From Woeseia sp034521225 (GTDB lineage Bacteria; Pseudomonadota; Gammaproteobacteria; Steroidobacterales; Woeseiaceae), in NCBI GenBank assembly GCA_034521225.1, contig JAXHMR010000010.1, positions 1 to 64,000 on the forward strand: a stretch of DNA of 64,000 bases, in the 5' to 3' direction. The position numbers and the translations under genes were made by a program. The notes under the pieces are model-generated. The model was given only the letters and a program-made list of their open reading frames with translations. It did no database searches and was not told where the DNA came from. Each line of letters begins with the position of its first letter. The first letter of the stretch is position 1. This document shows positions 48,103 through 60,977 of the stretch, one piece after another.

Positions 48103-48418
48103 AATCGGCTAACTGCTGTTCCTGCGACTTTCCGGCGGCCGCGTTGGTTCCGCGGTCCGACACCATTATATATTGGCATCCTTTTGCAATATCCAAGGCT
48201 GGTTCTCAAAACGGGCCCGCAGGCCGCCACCCGCTCAATACGGCGTTAACTTTCCGCCCAGGAACATGACTTATATGCTTGCCAGATAACGATTTTTTTC
48301 GCTTCCGGGCTTGCTTGCCGTAACCGGTAAACCATATCATCCAACGGCGGCGTTAATTGTGTATGACGCAACCGCAGGCGGCGGCCGCAGCTATCGCGGC
48401 GCTGCACAGGCAATAACC
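48103..48418. other. Divergent clpS-gspC intergenic region
   Basis: A 316-bp spacer between clpS (leftward) and gspC (rightward). Open frame extends upstream of gspC from 48311 but the residues before ATG 48419 do not resemble GspC. No repeat or RNA structure stands out. Confidence 0.5.
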
Positions 48419-49351
48419 ATGGCAATAAGCGCAAATTGGACGGATTTTAGCAGATGGGACGGACAGCGCCTGTTCGCCATCCTGACCCGCCATTTGCCCC
48501 GTTGGGTGACACTGCTGTTGGTTGTCGCACTCGGCTGGCAAGCCGCGAAACTGGTGTGGTTGCTCGTCGCGGGCCCGCAAGGCGTCGCCACGATCCCGGC
48601 GGCGGTCATGACAGACCCGTCGTCGCCGACGCGTCCGGGCACGCATGGAGTTGACGTGACGGCTATCGCCAACGCACACCTGTTTGGAGAAGTCAGGGTC
48701 GAGTCCGCTGCCGAAGCGCCACCGGCCAACGTCGAGAACCTCGAAGAAACCCGCCTGAACCTGACGCTCAAGGGCACGATAGCGGCAACCGATGAATCGG
48801 GCTCCATCGCCATCATCGCCGACGACCGGAATAACGAAAAGATCTACGGCCTGAATGACTCCATTGCACAGGGCACTACGCTGCATGCCGTCTATGCGGA
48901 TCGTGTCGTCCTGAATCGAAGCGGCAGCCTCGAAGTGCTGAAGCTGCCCCGCGAATTTCCGGACGGGACCGCACGACGACGCAACGCTGCAGCACTGGAT
49001 CGCGCCAATGCCCCGCAACCGGACGAAAGCCAGAGTATCCAGGCCGTGGTCGCACAAAACGTGACCAAACTCGCCGACGTCATCCGCCCGACTCCGTACT
49101 TTGTCGGCGGCGAGCAGCAGGGTTACCGCGTATACCCGGGCCGCGACCGGCGGCAGTTTGCTGCACTTGGATTGCGCCCCGGCGACCTGATCAAGGACAT
49201 TAACGGCGCAGCACTGACGGACCCGCAGCAGGCCATGGAAATTTTCCAGAGCCTCGGGACTGCGGAACAGGTTTCCGTTACTGTGGAGCGCAACGGCCAG
49301 CCACAGGTCCTGGTCCTGAATACCAATCAGCTCAGCCTTGAAGACGAATAA
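48419..49351 (+). CDS. gspC: Type II secretion system protein GspC
   Basis: 310 residues from ATG 48419 (MAISANWTDFSRWDGQRLFA). One TM helix (WVTLLLVVALGWQAAKLVWL) precedes the homology region: ANAHLFGEV, LKGTIAATDESGSIAIIADD, NDSIAQGTTLHAVYADRVVL. A C-terminal PDZ-like region follows (FAALGLRPGDLIKDINGAAL, QQAMEIFQSL). GspC links the inner-membrane platform to the secretin and helps choose substrates. It is 13 bp upstream of gspD. The HLFG motif is the conserved GspC element. Confidence 0.9.
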   Translation: MAISANWTDFSRWDGQRLFAILTRHLPRWVTLLLVVALGWQAAKLVWLLVAGPQGVATIPAAVMTDPSSPTRPGTHGVDVTAIANAHLFGEVRVESAAEAPPANVENLEETRLNLTLKGTIAATDESGSIAIIADDRNNEKIYGLNDSIAQGTTLHAVYADRVVLNRSGSLEVLKLPREFPDGTARRRNAAALDRANAPQPDESQSIQAVVAQNVTKLADVIRPTPYFVGGEQQGYRVYPGRDRRQFAALGLRPGDLIKDINGAALTDPQQAMEIFQSLGTAEQVSVTVERNGQPQVLVLNTNQLSLEDE

Positions 49352-49363
49352 AATGAGAATCCA

Positions 49364-51356
49364 TTGAACATAGCCCGAACAAGAACACGCGGATGCGGCG
49401 CGGTGCAGCGGCTCCTGCTGTTGCTGGCTGTCATCACGCTGCCCGTACTGGCACAGCAGCGAGCGACCATCACGCCGAACTACAAGGATGCGGACCTGCG
49501 CCAGATCATAGAGGCCGTAGGCGAGGTCACGCGCAAGAATTTCCTGGTCGATCCGCGCGTCGATGCCAAGGTCACGATGCTGTCGGCCACGCCGCTGACA
49601 CCGGATGCCTTTTACGAGGCTTTCCTGTCGATTCTTGAAGTTCACGGGTACGTCGCCGTTACAACCGGTGACATTATAAAGATCCTGCCAAATGCCAGCG
49701 CACGCCAGTATCCGGGCAACCTGTCCAGCGACGGGGCGGCCGCCGACGACATCGTGACCCAGGTGATACAGGTCAAGAATGTAGGTGCCGCGCAGCTGGT
49801 CCCCATCCTCAGGCCACTGATTCCCCAATACGGCCATCTCGCAGCGCATCCCGGTTCAAACATGCTGATTATTTCCGACCGCGCGCTGAACGTGGATCGA
49901 ATGATCAGCATCATTCGCCGTATCGACCAGTCGAACGATGAGGACGTCGAGGTCATCAGGCTGACGCATGCTTCCGCCGGTGAAATAGTTCGTATCCTGA
50001 CCGCCCTGACGCAGACACCGAATACAGATGGCATGCCCGTGACGACCAGCCTTGTGGCCGATGCGCGTACCAACAGTGTGCTGATCGGCGGCGATCGGAG
50101 TGAAAGGCTCAGGCTTAGGGCGTTGATCGCGCATCTCGACACGCCGCTTGAGGAAGGCGGTGATACGCAGGTACGGTACTTGCGCTATGCGGACGCTGAA
50201 GAGCTGGCGACCAAGCTTCAGCAGCACTTCACGCAGCAGGCGGCCGGGGCCGCTGCTGCTGGCGCCGGAGCGCCCGCTGGCGCCGCGACTGACGGAGTCA
50301 GTGTCTGGGCCGATCCCGAGACCAACGCAATTGTCATCAATGCGCCGCCAAAAGCGATGCGCTCGTTGATGGCCATAGTCGACAAGCTGGATATTCGCCG
50401 CGCCCAGGTCCTGGTTGAAGCGATCATCGTCGAGATCGCAGCGGACCGTGCGTCGGAACTTGGCGTCACCTGGGTCGTGGACGGCAGCGGCAGTAACAGC
50501 GTTGTCGGGGCTACGAGATTCTCCGGTGCCGGCACCAATGTACTGGACCTTGCTGCCCTGCTCGGCAGCGACAGCTCCGTCGACCCGTCCGGACTCATCG
50601 GTGAAGGTATAACCACCGGCATCGGCCGCATCAGCGAAACCGGCACCAGCTTCGCCGCCATCCTGAATGCCCTGCAGGGTGATGCGAATACAAATATCAT
50701 TTCGACGCCGACACTCGTGACGATGGACAACGAGGAAGCCAGCATCAATGTCGGTCAGGAAGTGCCGTTCGTTACCGGATCCTTCTCGAATACCGGTGCC
50801 GGCACCGGTGGCGGCGTCAACCCGTTCCAGACCATCCAGCGCGAGCAGATGCGGTGTAAAACTTACGATAACGCCCAAGATCAATGAAGGCAGCGCCATT
50901 CTTCTGAAAATTTCGCAGGAAATTTCGAGCCTGAGCGAGTCGGCGACTGCGGGGGCAGCCGATCTCATTACCAATGAACGGACCATCGAAACGACCGTCA
51001 TTGTTGAGGACGGCGGTATTCTCGTGCTCGGCGGGCTGATCGAGGATACCTTGCGGGAAAATACCCAGCAGGTGCCAATTCTCGGGAAAATTCCGGTACT
51101 GGGTGCATTGTTTCGCAACCGCAGCGTCCAGAAAGTCAAAACAAATCTGATGGTGTTCATCCGCCCGAAAATTCTGCGCGATGGCGCGGCCGCCGCGTTC
51201 GAGACTGACAGCAAGTACAATTACATTCGCGATGTCCAGCAAGGCCGGGACGATTCGAAAATTCCGTGGATGCGAGGAGTCGAGCGGCCGGTCATCCCGC
51301 CGCTGGAGTCATTCGAGGATACCGAGCCATTTATCCAGCCGGAAGGCGACAACTGA
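49364..51356 (+). pseudogene. gspD: Type II secretion system secretin GspD, one frameshift
   Basis: The TTG start at 49364 gives a signal peptide (LLLLLAVITLPVLAQQRATI). The N0 domain (DADLRQIIEAVGEVTRKNFL), N1-N3 repeats (MLIISDRALNVDRMISIIRR; SLVADARTNSVLIGGDRSER) and the secretin core follow. The core includes RRAQVLVEAIIVEIAADRAS, ALQGDANTNIISTPTLVTMD and NEEASINVGQEVPFVTG. The frame breaks at about 50850 just before GVKLTITPKINEGSAILLKI and continues to VLGGLIEDTLRENTQQVPIL and 51356. Total is about 660 residues, normal for GspD. One or two missing bases at 50850-50857 restore it, so an assembly indel is likely. It forms the outer-membrane pore. Confidence 0.92.
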
Positions 51357-51363
51357 TCCTGCC

Positions 51364-52908
51364 ATGACCGCGATTGAACGCCCGCATGAACTGATGCTCG
51401 AAGAGCCGGAGGTCGCGCCTGCAACGGGTGTCGCTGCCCTTCCGGCCGATCAACGGCCGCTGCCGTTTTCCTTTGCGAAACGTCACGGCGTGCTGATACA
51501 CGATGTACATGCTGATACTGCCGATGCGGTGTACCGCAGTGGCGCATCGCCAGTGAGTATCGCTGAGGCACGGCGCTACGCGGGCATGCCGTTGCGGCTG
51601 AAGCGCGTTGATGTCGATACCTTTGACCGCATGCTGCAGCAAACCTATGAGCAGGGCAGCCACAAGGCGATGCAGATGGTCGGCGATCTGGACGATCACA
51701 CCGACCTGTTGCAGGTTGCGCAGGAACTGCCGGAACCCTCGGACCTGCTCGAAAGCGACGACGATGCACCGATCATCCGCTTCATCAATGCTGTTTTGAC
51801 CGAGGCCGTAAAGGAAAATGCATCGGACGTGCATATTGAGCCATACGAAAATCGGCTCGGTGTTCGCTTTCGTATCGACGGCGTAATGCAGGAAATACTG
51901 CAGACGCGCCGCGCACTGGCGCCACTGGTCGTATCCCGAATCAAAGTCATGTCGAAACTCGACATTGCCGAGAAACGCCTGCCCCAGGATGGCCGCATCT
52001 CGCTGCGTATCGCCGGCCGTGCCGTCGACGTGCGCGTGTCGACGATGCCGTCCGGGCACGGCGAGCGAGTCGTGTTGCGGCTGCTCGACAAGCAGGCCGG
52101 ACGGCTGGACCTGACATCACTTGGCATGGACGACCAGTCACTCGCGCTGATGGATGACCTGGTCCACAAACCGCACGGCATCATTCTCGTGACCGGGCCC
52201 ACCGGCTCGGGCAAAACGACGACGCTTTACGCGGCGCTCGAGCGCATCAACGACAACAGCCGCAATATCATGACGGTAGAGGATCCGATCGAGTACTTTA
52301 TTGACGGTATCGGCCAGTCACAGGTGAACACCAAGGTATCAATGACTTTCGCAAAGGGACTGCGCGCCATTCTTCGCCAGGATCCCGATGTCGTGATGGT
52401 TGGCGAAATACGCGACCTCGAAACGGCAGAGATTGCTGTTCAGGCCAGCCTGACCGGCCATCTCGTGCTGTCGACGCTGCATACCAATACGGCTGTTGGC
52501 GCCGTGACCCGGTTGCGTGACATGGGTGTCGAACCGTTCCTGTTGTCTTCGAGCCTGATCGGAGTCATTGCCCAGCGACTCGTACGCGTACTCGACCCGG
52601 AAACACGCGTTGCCTACACTGCCCGGGATTACGAATGCAGCACAATGAAAATGGACCCGGCGAATCCACCGACCCTTTATCGCCCGGGAGAGAACGAATC
52701 CGTCGGCTTTCGTGGCCGTACCGGCATTTATGAAGTTATCGCCGTCGATGACGAGATGCGCACGATGATTCATGACGGTGCCAGCGAACAACATCTCGAG
52801 CGCCATGCCCGGACAATGACACCCAGCATCCGCGATGACGGCCGCCGTCGTGTGCTGGACGGCGTAACCACTATTGAGGAAGTGTTGCGCGTCACCCGCG
52901 CCGACTAA
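51364..52908 (+). CDS. gspE: Type II secretion system ATPase GspE
   Basis: 514 residues from ATG 51364 (MTAIERPHELMLEEPEVAPA), seven bases after gspD. The N1/N2 domain includes RRYAGMPLRLKRVDVDTFDR. Then come ENASDVHIEPYENRLGVRFR (Asp box), Walker A IILVTGPTGSGKTTTLYAAL, VGEIRDLETAEIAVQASLTG (Walker B) and HLVLSTLHTNTAVGAVTRLR (His box). In most GspE proteins a tetracysteine zinc loop follows, with CPxC and CxxC. Here the equivalent positions read RVLDPETRVAYTARDYECST and RPGENESVGFRGRTGIYEVI, with no Cys pair, although the loop length is kept. It powers pseudopilus assembly on the cytoplasmic face. Confidence 0.95.
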   Translation: MTAIERPHELMLEEPEVAPATGVAALPADQRPLPFSFAKRHGVLIHDVHADTADAVYRSGASPVSIAEARRYAGMPLRLKRVDVDTFDRMLQQTYEQGSHKAMQMVGDLDDHTDLLQVAQELPEPSDLLESDDDAPIIRFINAVLTEAVKENASDVHIEPYENRLGVRFRIDGVMQEILQTRRALAPLVVSRIKVMSKLDIAEKRLPQDGRISLRIAGRAVDVRVSTMPSGHGERVVLRLLDKQAGRLDLTSLGMDDQSLALMDDLVHKPHGIILVTGPTGSGKTTTLYAALERINDNSRNIMTVEDPIEYFIDGIGQSQVNTKVSMTFAKGLRAILRQDPDVVMVGEIRDLETAEIAVQASLTGHLVLSTLHTNTAVGAVTRLRDMGVEPFLLSSSLIGVIAQRLVRVLDPETRVAYTARDYECSTMKMDPANPPTLYRPGENESVGFRGRTGIYEVIAVDDEMRTMIHDGASEQHLERHARTMTPSIRDDGRRRVLDGVTTIEEVLRVTRAD

Positions 52909-52961
52909 GTGCATGCCATTGCTGCGTATAACCGGAATATAAGCCGACTGGATACTTCGCC

Positions 52962-54176
52962 ATGGGCGCGTTCGAGTACGTAGCAATCGACAAATCCGGC
53001 AAGGAGGCCAAAGGCCTGCTTGAAGGCGATACGCCGCGCCATGTGCGCCAACTGTTGCGCGAGCAGCAGCTGTTGCCGGTACGAGTCAACGAAGTCACGC
53101 GGAAGGAATCGCGTCGACGTACCTCATTTACCTTTCGGCGCGGCATTTCGGCAGCCGACCTGTCGCTGGTGACACGGCAGCTCGCCACGCTGTCGCAGGC
53201 AGGACTGCCGCTGGAAGAAGCCCTGCTCGCCGTTGGGCAGCAAAGCGAGCATCCGCGCCTGAAAAGCATATTGCTGGGTGTTCGCTCCCGGGTGATGGAA
53301 GGTCACACGCTGGCAGACGGCCTCGCCGATTTTCCACATGCGTTCCCCGAGCTTTACCGGGCCACGGTTTCCGCCGGCGAGCAGTCCGGTCATCTCGACC
53401 TCGTGCTCGAACGCCTCGCCGAGTTCACCGAGTCCCGCCAGATACTGCAGCAGCAGATTCGCAATGCACTGATTTACCCGATCGCGCTGGTTGTCACGGC
53501 CGTTGGAATCATCAGTTTCATGCTCGCCTACGTCGTGCCAAAGGTCGTCTACGTCTTCGAGAATTTCGACCAGGAGTTGCCGCTGCTGACGCGCATCATG
53601 ATCGGCACGAGCGACTTCCTGCGCGATCACTGGCTGTTGCTGGTACTCGGAATCGTGGCAATTGTAATTGGCGTGCGGCACTTGCTGAAAAAAGAAGGCC
53701 CGAAACGCCGCTACCACCGGCTGCTGTTGCGATTGCCCATCGTCGCCCGCCTGACGCGCGGTATCAATACGGCTCGTTTCACCCAGACATTAAGCATACT
53801 CGCTGGCAGTGGCGTGCCGATTCTCGACTCGCTGCGCATTGCCGCGCAGGTGGTCGTCAATGTACCGATGCGCGAAGCCGTCGAGGAGGCCTCCCTTCGG
53901 ATTCGCGAAGGCGCGATGATCAGCAAGTCGCTGGCCAGCAGCCGCCTGTTCCCGCCAATGACGACGCACCTGATCGCCAGCGGTGAAGCGAGCGGCCGAC
54001 TGGAAGAAATGCTGGGGCGGGCCGCCAGTAACCAGGAACGCGAGGTGGACGGATTGATCGCGACACTGCTTGGCATCATGCAGCCTTTGCTGGTCATCGT
54101 CATGGCGGCCATCGTATTGCTGATAGTGCTGGCGATATTGCTGCCCATTTTCGAAATCAATAACCTCATAGCCTGA
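52962..54176 (+). CDS. gspF: Type II secretion system inner-membrane platform protein GspF
   Basis: Intact, 404 residues. It starts MGAFEYVAIDKSGKEAKGLL, the standard GspF opening. Two T2SSF domains each hold conserved motifs: SQAGLPLEEALLAVGQQSEH with YRATVSAGEQSGHLDLVLER, and AGSGVPILDSLRIAAQVVVN with LIASGEASGRLEEMLGRAAS. TM helices are at about 170-195, 220-240 and the C-terminus. It anchors the ATPase GspE. The gsp operon ends here; no pseudopilin genes (gspG-K) or gspL/M follow. Confidence 0.95.
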   Translation: MGAFEYVAIDKSGKEAKGLLEGDTPRHVRQLLREQQLLPVRVNEVTRKESRRRTSFTFRRGISAADLSLVTRQLATLSQAGLPLEEALLAVGQQSEHPRLKSILLGVRSRVMEGHTLADGLADFPHAFPELYRATVSAGEQSGHLDLVLERLAEFTESRQILQQQIRNALIYPIALVVTAVGIISFMLAYVVPKVVYVFENFDQELPLLTRIMIGTSDFLRDHWLLLVLGIVAIVIGVRHLLKKEGPKRRYHRLLLRLPIVARLTRGINTARFTQTLSILAGSGVPILDSLRIAAQVVVNVPMREAVEEASLRIREGAMISKSLASSRLFPPMTTHLIASGEASGRLEEMLGRAASNQEREVDGLIATLLGIMQPLLVIVMAAIVLLIVLAILLPIFEINNLIA

Positions 54177-54193
54177 TCGCTTACTTTAGCTCC

Positions 54194-54288
54194 GCACCGG
54201 TATCGCCTGCGGGGAGTCCTTTGGAGGAATGGCTCCCTGCGGTCCGCTTTATTTCCACCAAAGGACTCCCCGCAGGCGATACCGGTGC
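54194..54288. repeat. Perfect 31-bp inverted repeat after gspF
   Basis: Left arm 54194-54224 begins GCACCGGTATCGCCTGCGGG. Right arm 54258-54288 is its exact complement, separated by a 33-base loop. It starts 18 bp after the gspF stop. There is no T run after the stem, so it is not a standard intrinsic terminator. The remaining 200 bp to the next gene hold nothing recognisable. Confidence 0.9.
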
Positions 54289-54487
54289 TCCTCAGTGCCA
54301 GCTGAATTCTTGAGCAACCTCCATTGGGGCAAACTCGTTGCTGCGCGCGGGTTTTATTGCATTCCCGAGCGTTTTCAGAACTGCCGAACACGATCTTGCG
54401 TGTGCAATGCATTAAGGGTATACAGGCACAAGCGCGGTCAGGAAGAACCGTTGCGGTACAGGAGTTTTTGCAAACAGGAACGCGACG

Positions 54488-54814
54488 ATGCCCACGAAGC
54501 AAAGTGAGCGGAACGAACGCAATGACCGCGAGGAATTGCCGGTCGGCGACGAGATCGACGAGGATGATGTAGAGCAACCGGAAGACGACACGCTCAACAT
54601 TCGCCTGTCTGATGACGACGACGATGACGATGACGCGGATGATGACGGCGACCTGTCCTCAGAGCTGAACGTCGAAGAACTGCTCGCGCAACTTGAGCGC
54701 ACGAAGTCCGACGATATCGCGCGGAAGAAGGAAATTCGCCGCCGCCTCGAGGAAATCCAGGAGGAGCGCAGCCTGGAAGACACCTATTCCTTCGACCTGA
54801 ACGGCGACGACTGA
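54488..54814 (+). CDS. Small highly acidic protein of unknown function
   Basis: 108 residues. The first two thirds are dominated by Asp and Glu, including a run of eight Asp (SDDDDDDDDADDDGD). A charged amphipathic helix follows (NVEELLAQLERTKSDDIARK KEIRRRLEEIQEERS), then SLEDTYSFDLNGDD. No TM or signal peptide. The helix LAQLERTKSDDIARKKEIRR resembles small proteins found in several gammaproteobacteria, but I cannot name a family with confidence. It is convergent with dnaE2. Confidence 0.7.
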   Translation: MPTKQSERNERNDREELPVGDEIDEDDVEQPEDDTLNIRLSDDDDDDDDADDDGDLSSELNVEELLAQLERTKSDDIARKKEIRRRLEEIQEERSLEDTYSFDLNGDD

Positions 54815-54830
54815 ACCCGCGGCAGTACGC

Positions 54831-57925
<3,095 letters not shown>

Positions 57926-57927
57926 GC

Positions 57928-59468
57928 CTAACCGAAGATGCCATGCAGGTACCACCCGCCGGCGGCGCCGCGGTGCCGGTATATCCACAGGTGCATGCCG
58001 GATGGGTTCTGTGCGACGTAGTAATCACGCGCGACGCCATCCGCATCCCACCACCCGGTCTCGATGCGCTCCGGGCCGGCCTTCAGTAAGAGCACGCCGT
58101 TGTAGCAGGGCTGCCCGTCCCGGCAGGCAAGCGGCGCCGGCGCATCCAGCATCCACAGCGGGCGTTGCAGCAAGAGGCTGCTGGTGCGTCGCAGGTCCGC
58201 CAGCAATTGCGGTGCATGGCGTTCGTGCCATGGACTCGGAACGGCACTGCATTGGGGCGCGGCATCGAGTGCGCGCCGCAGTCGATAAGCATATTCGGGC
58301 CGGTGTTCGGCCGCGGCATCGACACCGTAGACGGCCTGCTCGCCGATACGGGCCGCAAGCCGCTCGACGAGATGCGTAATGGACGCATGACGCGCGCCCT
58401 GCGGATGGCCGTCGAAATCGAACGCGGCGTCCCCCGCTTCGAGCGCCTGGGTCGGGCCGCCGCGAAGGCGTATCGCGATCACCGGCGCCGGCAGTTCGAG
58501 CTGTTCGAGCCGGAGGCGAAGCAAACCGAGCCAGTGAGACGTACCGCGTGATGCCGCTACCGAACCCAGTGTCAGTTTGGTCGAGGCGGCCCGCAGGTGA
58601 AAAAAATAAAACCGCACACGCTGCAGTGCCTGTTGCCGGGTCAGCAAAAACGCATCGAGTCTCTCAAGCAGCGGTTCGCAGGCCGACAGCAACCGCTCAC
58701 AGTCCTCCTGTTCTTCATCCAGTTCGCTCTCGGCCGTGAAGCGCTCCGGTGCACGGTAGCTCTGGCGCGGGTCCGGCAGGCGCCCGAGCGCGCGGTCGAG
58801 CTGCAGCAGCCGCGACGCGCCGAAGCGCCGTGTGACACCGTCACGCGGCAGGCGCAGGCAATCACCGACCGTCGTGATACCCATGCCGGCCAATGATGCG
58901 GTCACGGTAGCCTGGCCAGGCCAGGCAGTCGAGCGGCAGTACCGCACAAGGCACCGGGCAATTCTTCCCGTTTGACGACAGAGCGGCGGCTGCCGGCACG
59001 GGCGAGCCACGTCGCGGCAAGCGGTGTCGGTGCAATGGCCGGTTGCGCGGTCACGCCCTGTGCCGAGAGTCCGTGCAGCACCTGTTTGCAGAGCGATCGC
59101 AGGCCGCCGAACAGGCGCAGGCTTGCGGCGATCTCGAGCAACAGTATGGCGGGCGGTTCGATGACGACGCATGACGTGTAGTGTTCCGCCCAGCCGGCCA
59201 GCCGCCGGAGCAGCTGGTGCTCGCGGCCGGGATCACGGGCATCGAGTTCAAGTGCCGGCAGTAACGCGAGTGCTGCATTGACGGACTGGCCGGCCTGCAC
59301 ACCGGCGGCCCGGGCGGCCTCGCTTGCCTGCAGTACACGCCGCACCCCCTGCTGGTCGTCGAAGACTGCCCTGGCCGGCGAGGCATCGGCCTGCCCTGCG
59401 GCCTCGAGCGGCAAGCAGGGAAAATACAGGGCAAACCACAGCGGGGCCGTTTTTGCCGCGCGCGGCAA
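57928..59468 (-). pseudogene. imuB: Y-family polymerase-like protein ImuB, one frameshift
   Basis: About 510 residues in two frames joined near 58910. The start region LWFALYFPCLPLEAAGQADA is typical of ImuB; the upstream boundary is uncertain between TTG 59468 and an ATG at 59608 in another frame. Next come SVNAALALLPALELDARDPG, IEPPAILLLEIAASLRLFGG, and GMGITTVGDCLRLPRDGVTR RFG. The C-terminus holds VARDYYVAQNPSGMHLWIYR HRGAAGGWYLHGIFG, a conserved ImuB ending. ImuB lacks polymerase catalytic residues and bridges ImuA, DnaE2 and the beta clamp. The stop nearly touches the dnaE2 start. Confidence 0.88.
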
Positions 59469-59612
59469 CGGCGCCGGGAAGGCGGCCGCCGCGGGCGGCG
59501 GAACAGCGCTAACGTCTGCTGCTGAGGAGCCTGTCTCGCGGTGCGGGTTACCGCCGGCGTCGGGGTCGCGTCCTGGCCGGTTGCAGGCGTGTTGTCCGGC
59601 ACGGCCATGGAG

Positions 59613-60256
59613 TTAATAGTCCGGCAGTGACGCGTAGTCGTGAATCACGCCCTGCAGTGCAGCCGGCCGGCCGCCGCGGCTTTTCAGTATCTGCAGATCA
59701 GTACCCTGGGTACCGGCCGAAACCGCAAGGCGCAATGCGGCAGCCGAATGTTGGGCACGTGCGCCAAGCGGCCGGAATGCAATCGCCCAGCTCCGTCCTT
59801 CGGCCGCGGCCATCTGCAGCCGGCGGCTGGCCGCACTGTCGAGCGTCCCGGACCACAACAACACGGCAGCGCAATTACCGGACGCGAGTGCCTGCTCGGC
59901 CGCCCACAGCGCATCGCTGTTTTTCCCCGGGCGCACGATCAGCACGCGCGACAGATCGATACCCCATTGCGTCAGCGCCGGCGGGTAGGGCTGGAACGGC
60001 GGCGCGATCCACGCCAGCCAGCCGGCCCCGGCACCCTGACCCTGGCTGAGACGGGCCAATGCCGGCATCAGCAGTTTCAGCTCGCCGCTGCCGTACTGCT
60101 CAAGCAGGATCTCGGTCAGGGCATTGGGTGGCCAGCCGCCGCCTGGCAGGTGCTGGTCGAGTCGTGGGTACCGCGCGGCCCCTGCCAGGCACTGCCGTTT
60201 GCCTGGCCGCGCCACAATTGCGGGCTCTGCAGCAGTTTTTCGAGTGCATCGTTCAT
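59613..60256 (-). pseudogene. imuA: SOS mutagenesis protein ImuA (SulA/RecA-like), one frameshift
   Basis: The start MNDALEKLLQSPQLWRGQAN at ATG 60256 joins, after a frame change near 60190, LDQHLPGGGWPPNALTEILL. Then come ALTQWGIDLSRVLIVRPGKN, ALASGNCAAVLLWSGTLDSA, RRLQMAAAEGRSWAIAFRPL, and the end GRPAALQGVIHDYASLPDY. About 215 residues. This is the ImuA pattern (translesion synthesis-associated, RecA-fold). It works with ImuB and DnaE2 in damage-induced mutagenesis. It starts 31 bp downstream of lexA on the same strand. Confidence 0.87.
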
Positions 60257-60287
60257 CGTGCCCGCGGCGGCGCGTATCGTGAGCGAT

Positions 60288-60905
60288 TCAATGCAGCGGG
60301 ATGCCGTCACGAATGACGCCGACGACAACGCCCTCGATGACCATGGACTGTTCACTCAGGTTTACCTGGATCGGCTCGAACTCCTCGTTCTCCGGCAGCA
60401 GCCAGACGACGCGGCCGTCCTGGCGGTAACGCTTGACCGTCACCTCGTCACCGATGCGCGCCACGACGATCTGCCGGCTGCGCACCTCGGGCGTGCGGTG
60501 CACGGCCACGAGATCGCCATCGAGGATGCCGGCGTTCTTCATGCTCATGCCATAAACCCGCAGCAGGTAATGCGGCTTCGGATTGAAGAACGCCGGGTCG
60601 AGGCGATAGCGGGATTCGATGTGCTCCTCGGCGAGGATCGGGCTGCCGGCGGCGACCCGGCCGACGAGCGGCAGGCCGAGCTGGTCGCGCAACGAATCCT
60701 TGAGCTGGATGCCGCGCGAGGCGCCCGGCAGGAGCTCCAGCACGCCCTTGCGCTGCAGCGCCCGCAGGTGGTCCTCGGCCGCATTCGCGGATTTGAAACC
60801 CAGCTCCCGGGCGATCTCGGCACGCGTCGGCGGCATGCCAAACTCAGCAATAAAATCTTGAATCATATCGAGAATTTGTTTTTGTCGGGGGGTCAGTTGG
60901 TCCAT
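60288..60905 (-). CDS. lexA: LexA repressor
   Basis: Intact, 205 residues from ATG 60905 (MDQLTPRQKQILDMIQDFIA). The winged helix includes FGMPPTRAEIARELGFKSAN. The autocleavage site is RVAAGSP (Ala86-Gly87), the nucleophile Ser121 in LLRVYGMSMKNAGILDGDLV, and the Lys158 in IGDEVTVKRY, matching E. coli LexA S119/K156 with a two-residue offset. It represses SOS genes until RecA filaments trigger cleavage. A consensus LexA box lies 30 bp upstream, so it is self-regulated. The imuA-imuB-dnaE2 genes follow on the same strand. Confidence 0.97.
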   Translation of the reverse strand: MDQLTPRQKQILDMIQDFIAEFGMPPTRAEIARELGFKSANAAEDHLRALQRKGVLELLPGASRGIQLKDSLRDQLGLPLVGRVAAGSPILAEEHIESRYRLDPAFFNPKPHYLLRVYGMSMKNAGILDGDLVAVHRTPEVRSRQIVVARIGDEVTVKRYRQDGRVVWLLPENEEFEPIQVNLSEQSMVIEGVVVGVIRDGIPLH

Positions 60906-60934
60906 TGCAGGGGTCCTGTACAAATAGCCAGTAA

Positions 60935-60950
60935 CTGTGAGTATATACAG
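60935..60950 (-). promoter_or_regulatory. LexA (SOS) box upstream of lexA
   Basis: CTGTGAGTATATACAG matches the gammaproteobacterial consensus CTGT-N8-ACAG exactly, with an AT-rich centre. It ends 30 bp before the lexA ATG. On the coding strand it contains TATACT, a plausible -10 element, so bound LexA would block the promoter. A weaker half-match (CTGTACAAATAGCCAG) lies closer to the start. Confidence 0.92.
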
Positions 60951-60977
60951 TTAAAAAAAACCTGCTACCTGTTTTTT

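Noticed and set aside
48353..49849. Minus-strand open frame of 498 codons
   Set aside because: Antisense to gspC and the start of gspD, both of which have clear family motifs.
54194..54288. Intrinsic terminator for the gsp operon
   Set aside because: The stem is far longer than usual and no T run follows on either side. Kept as an unexplained inverted repeat.
60917..60932. Second LexA box closer to lexA
   Set aside because: CTGTACAAATAGCCAG matches only the left half of the consensus; the right half is CCAG. Too weak to call.
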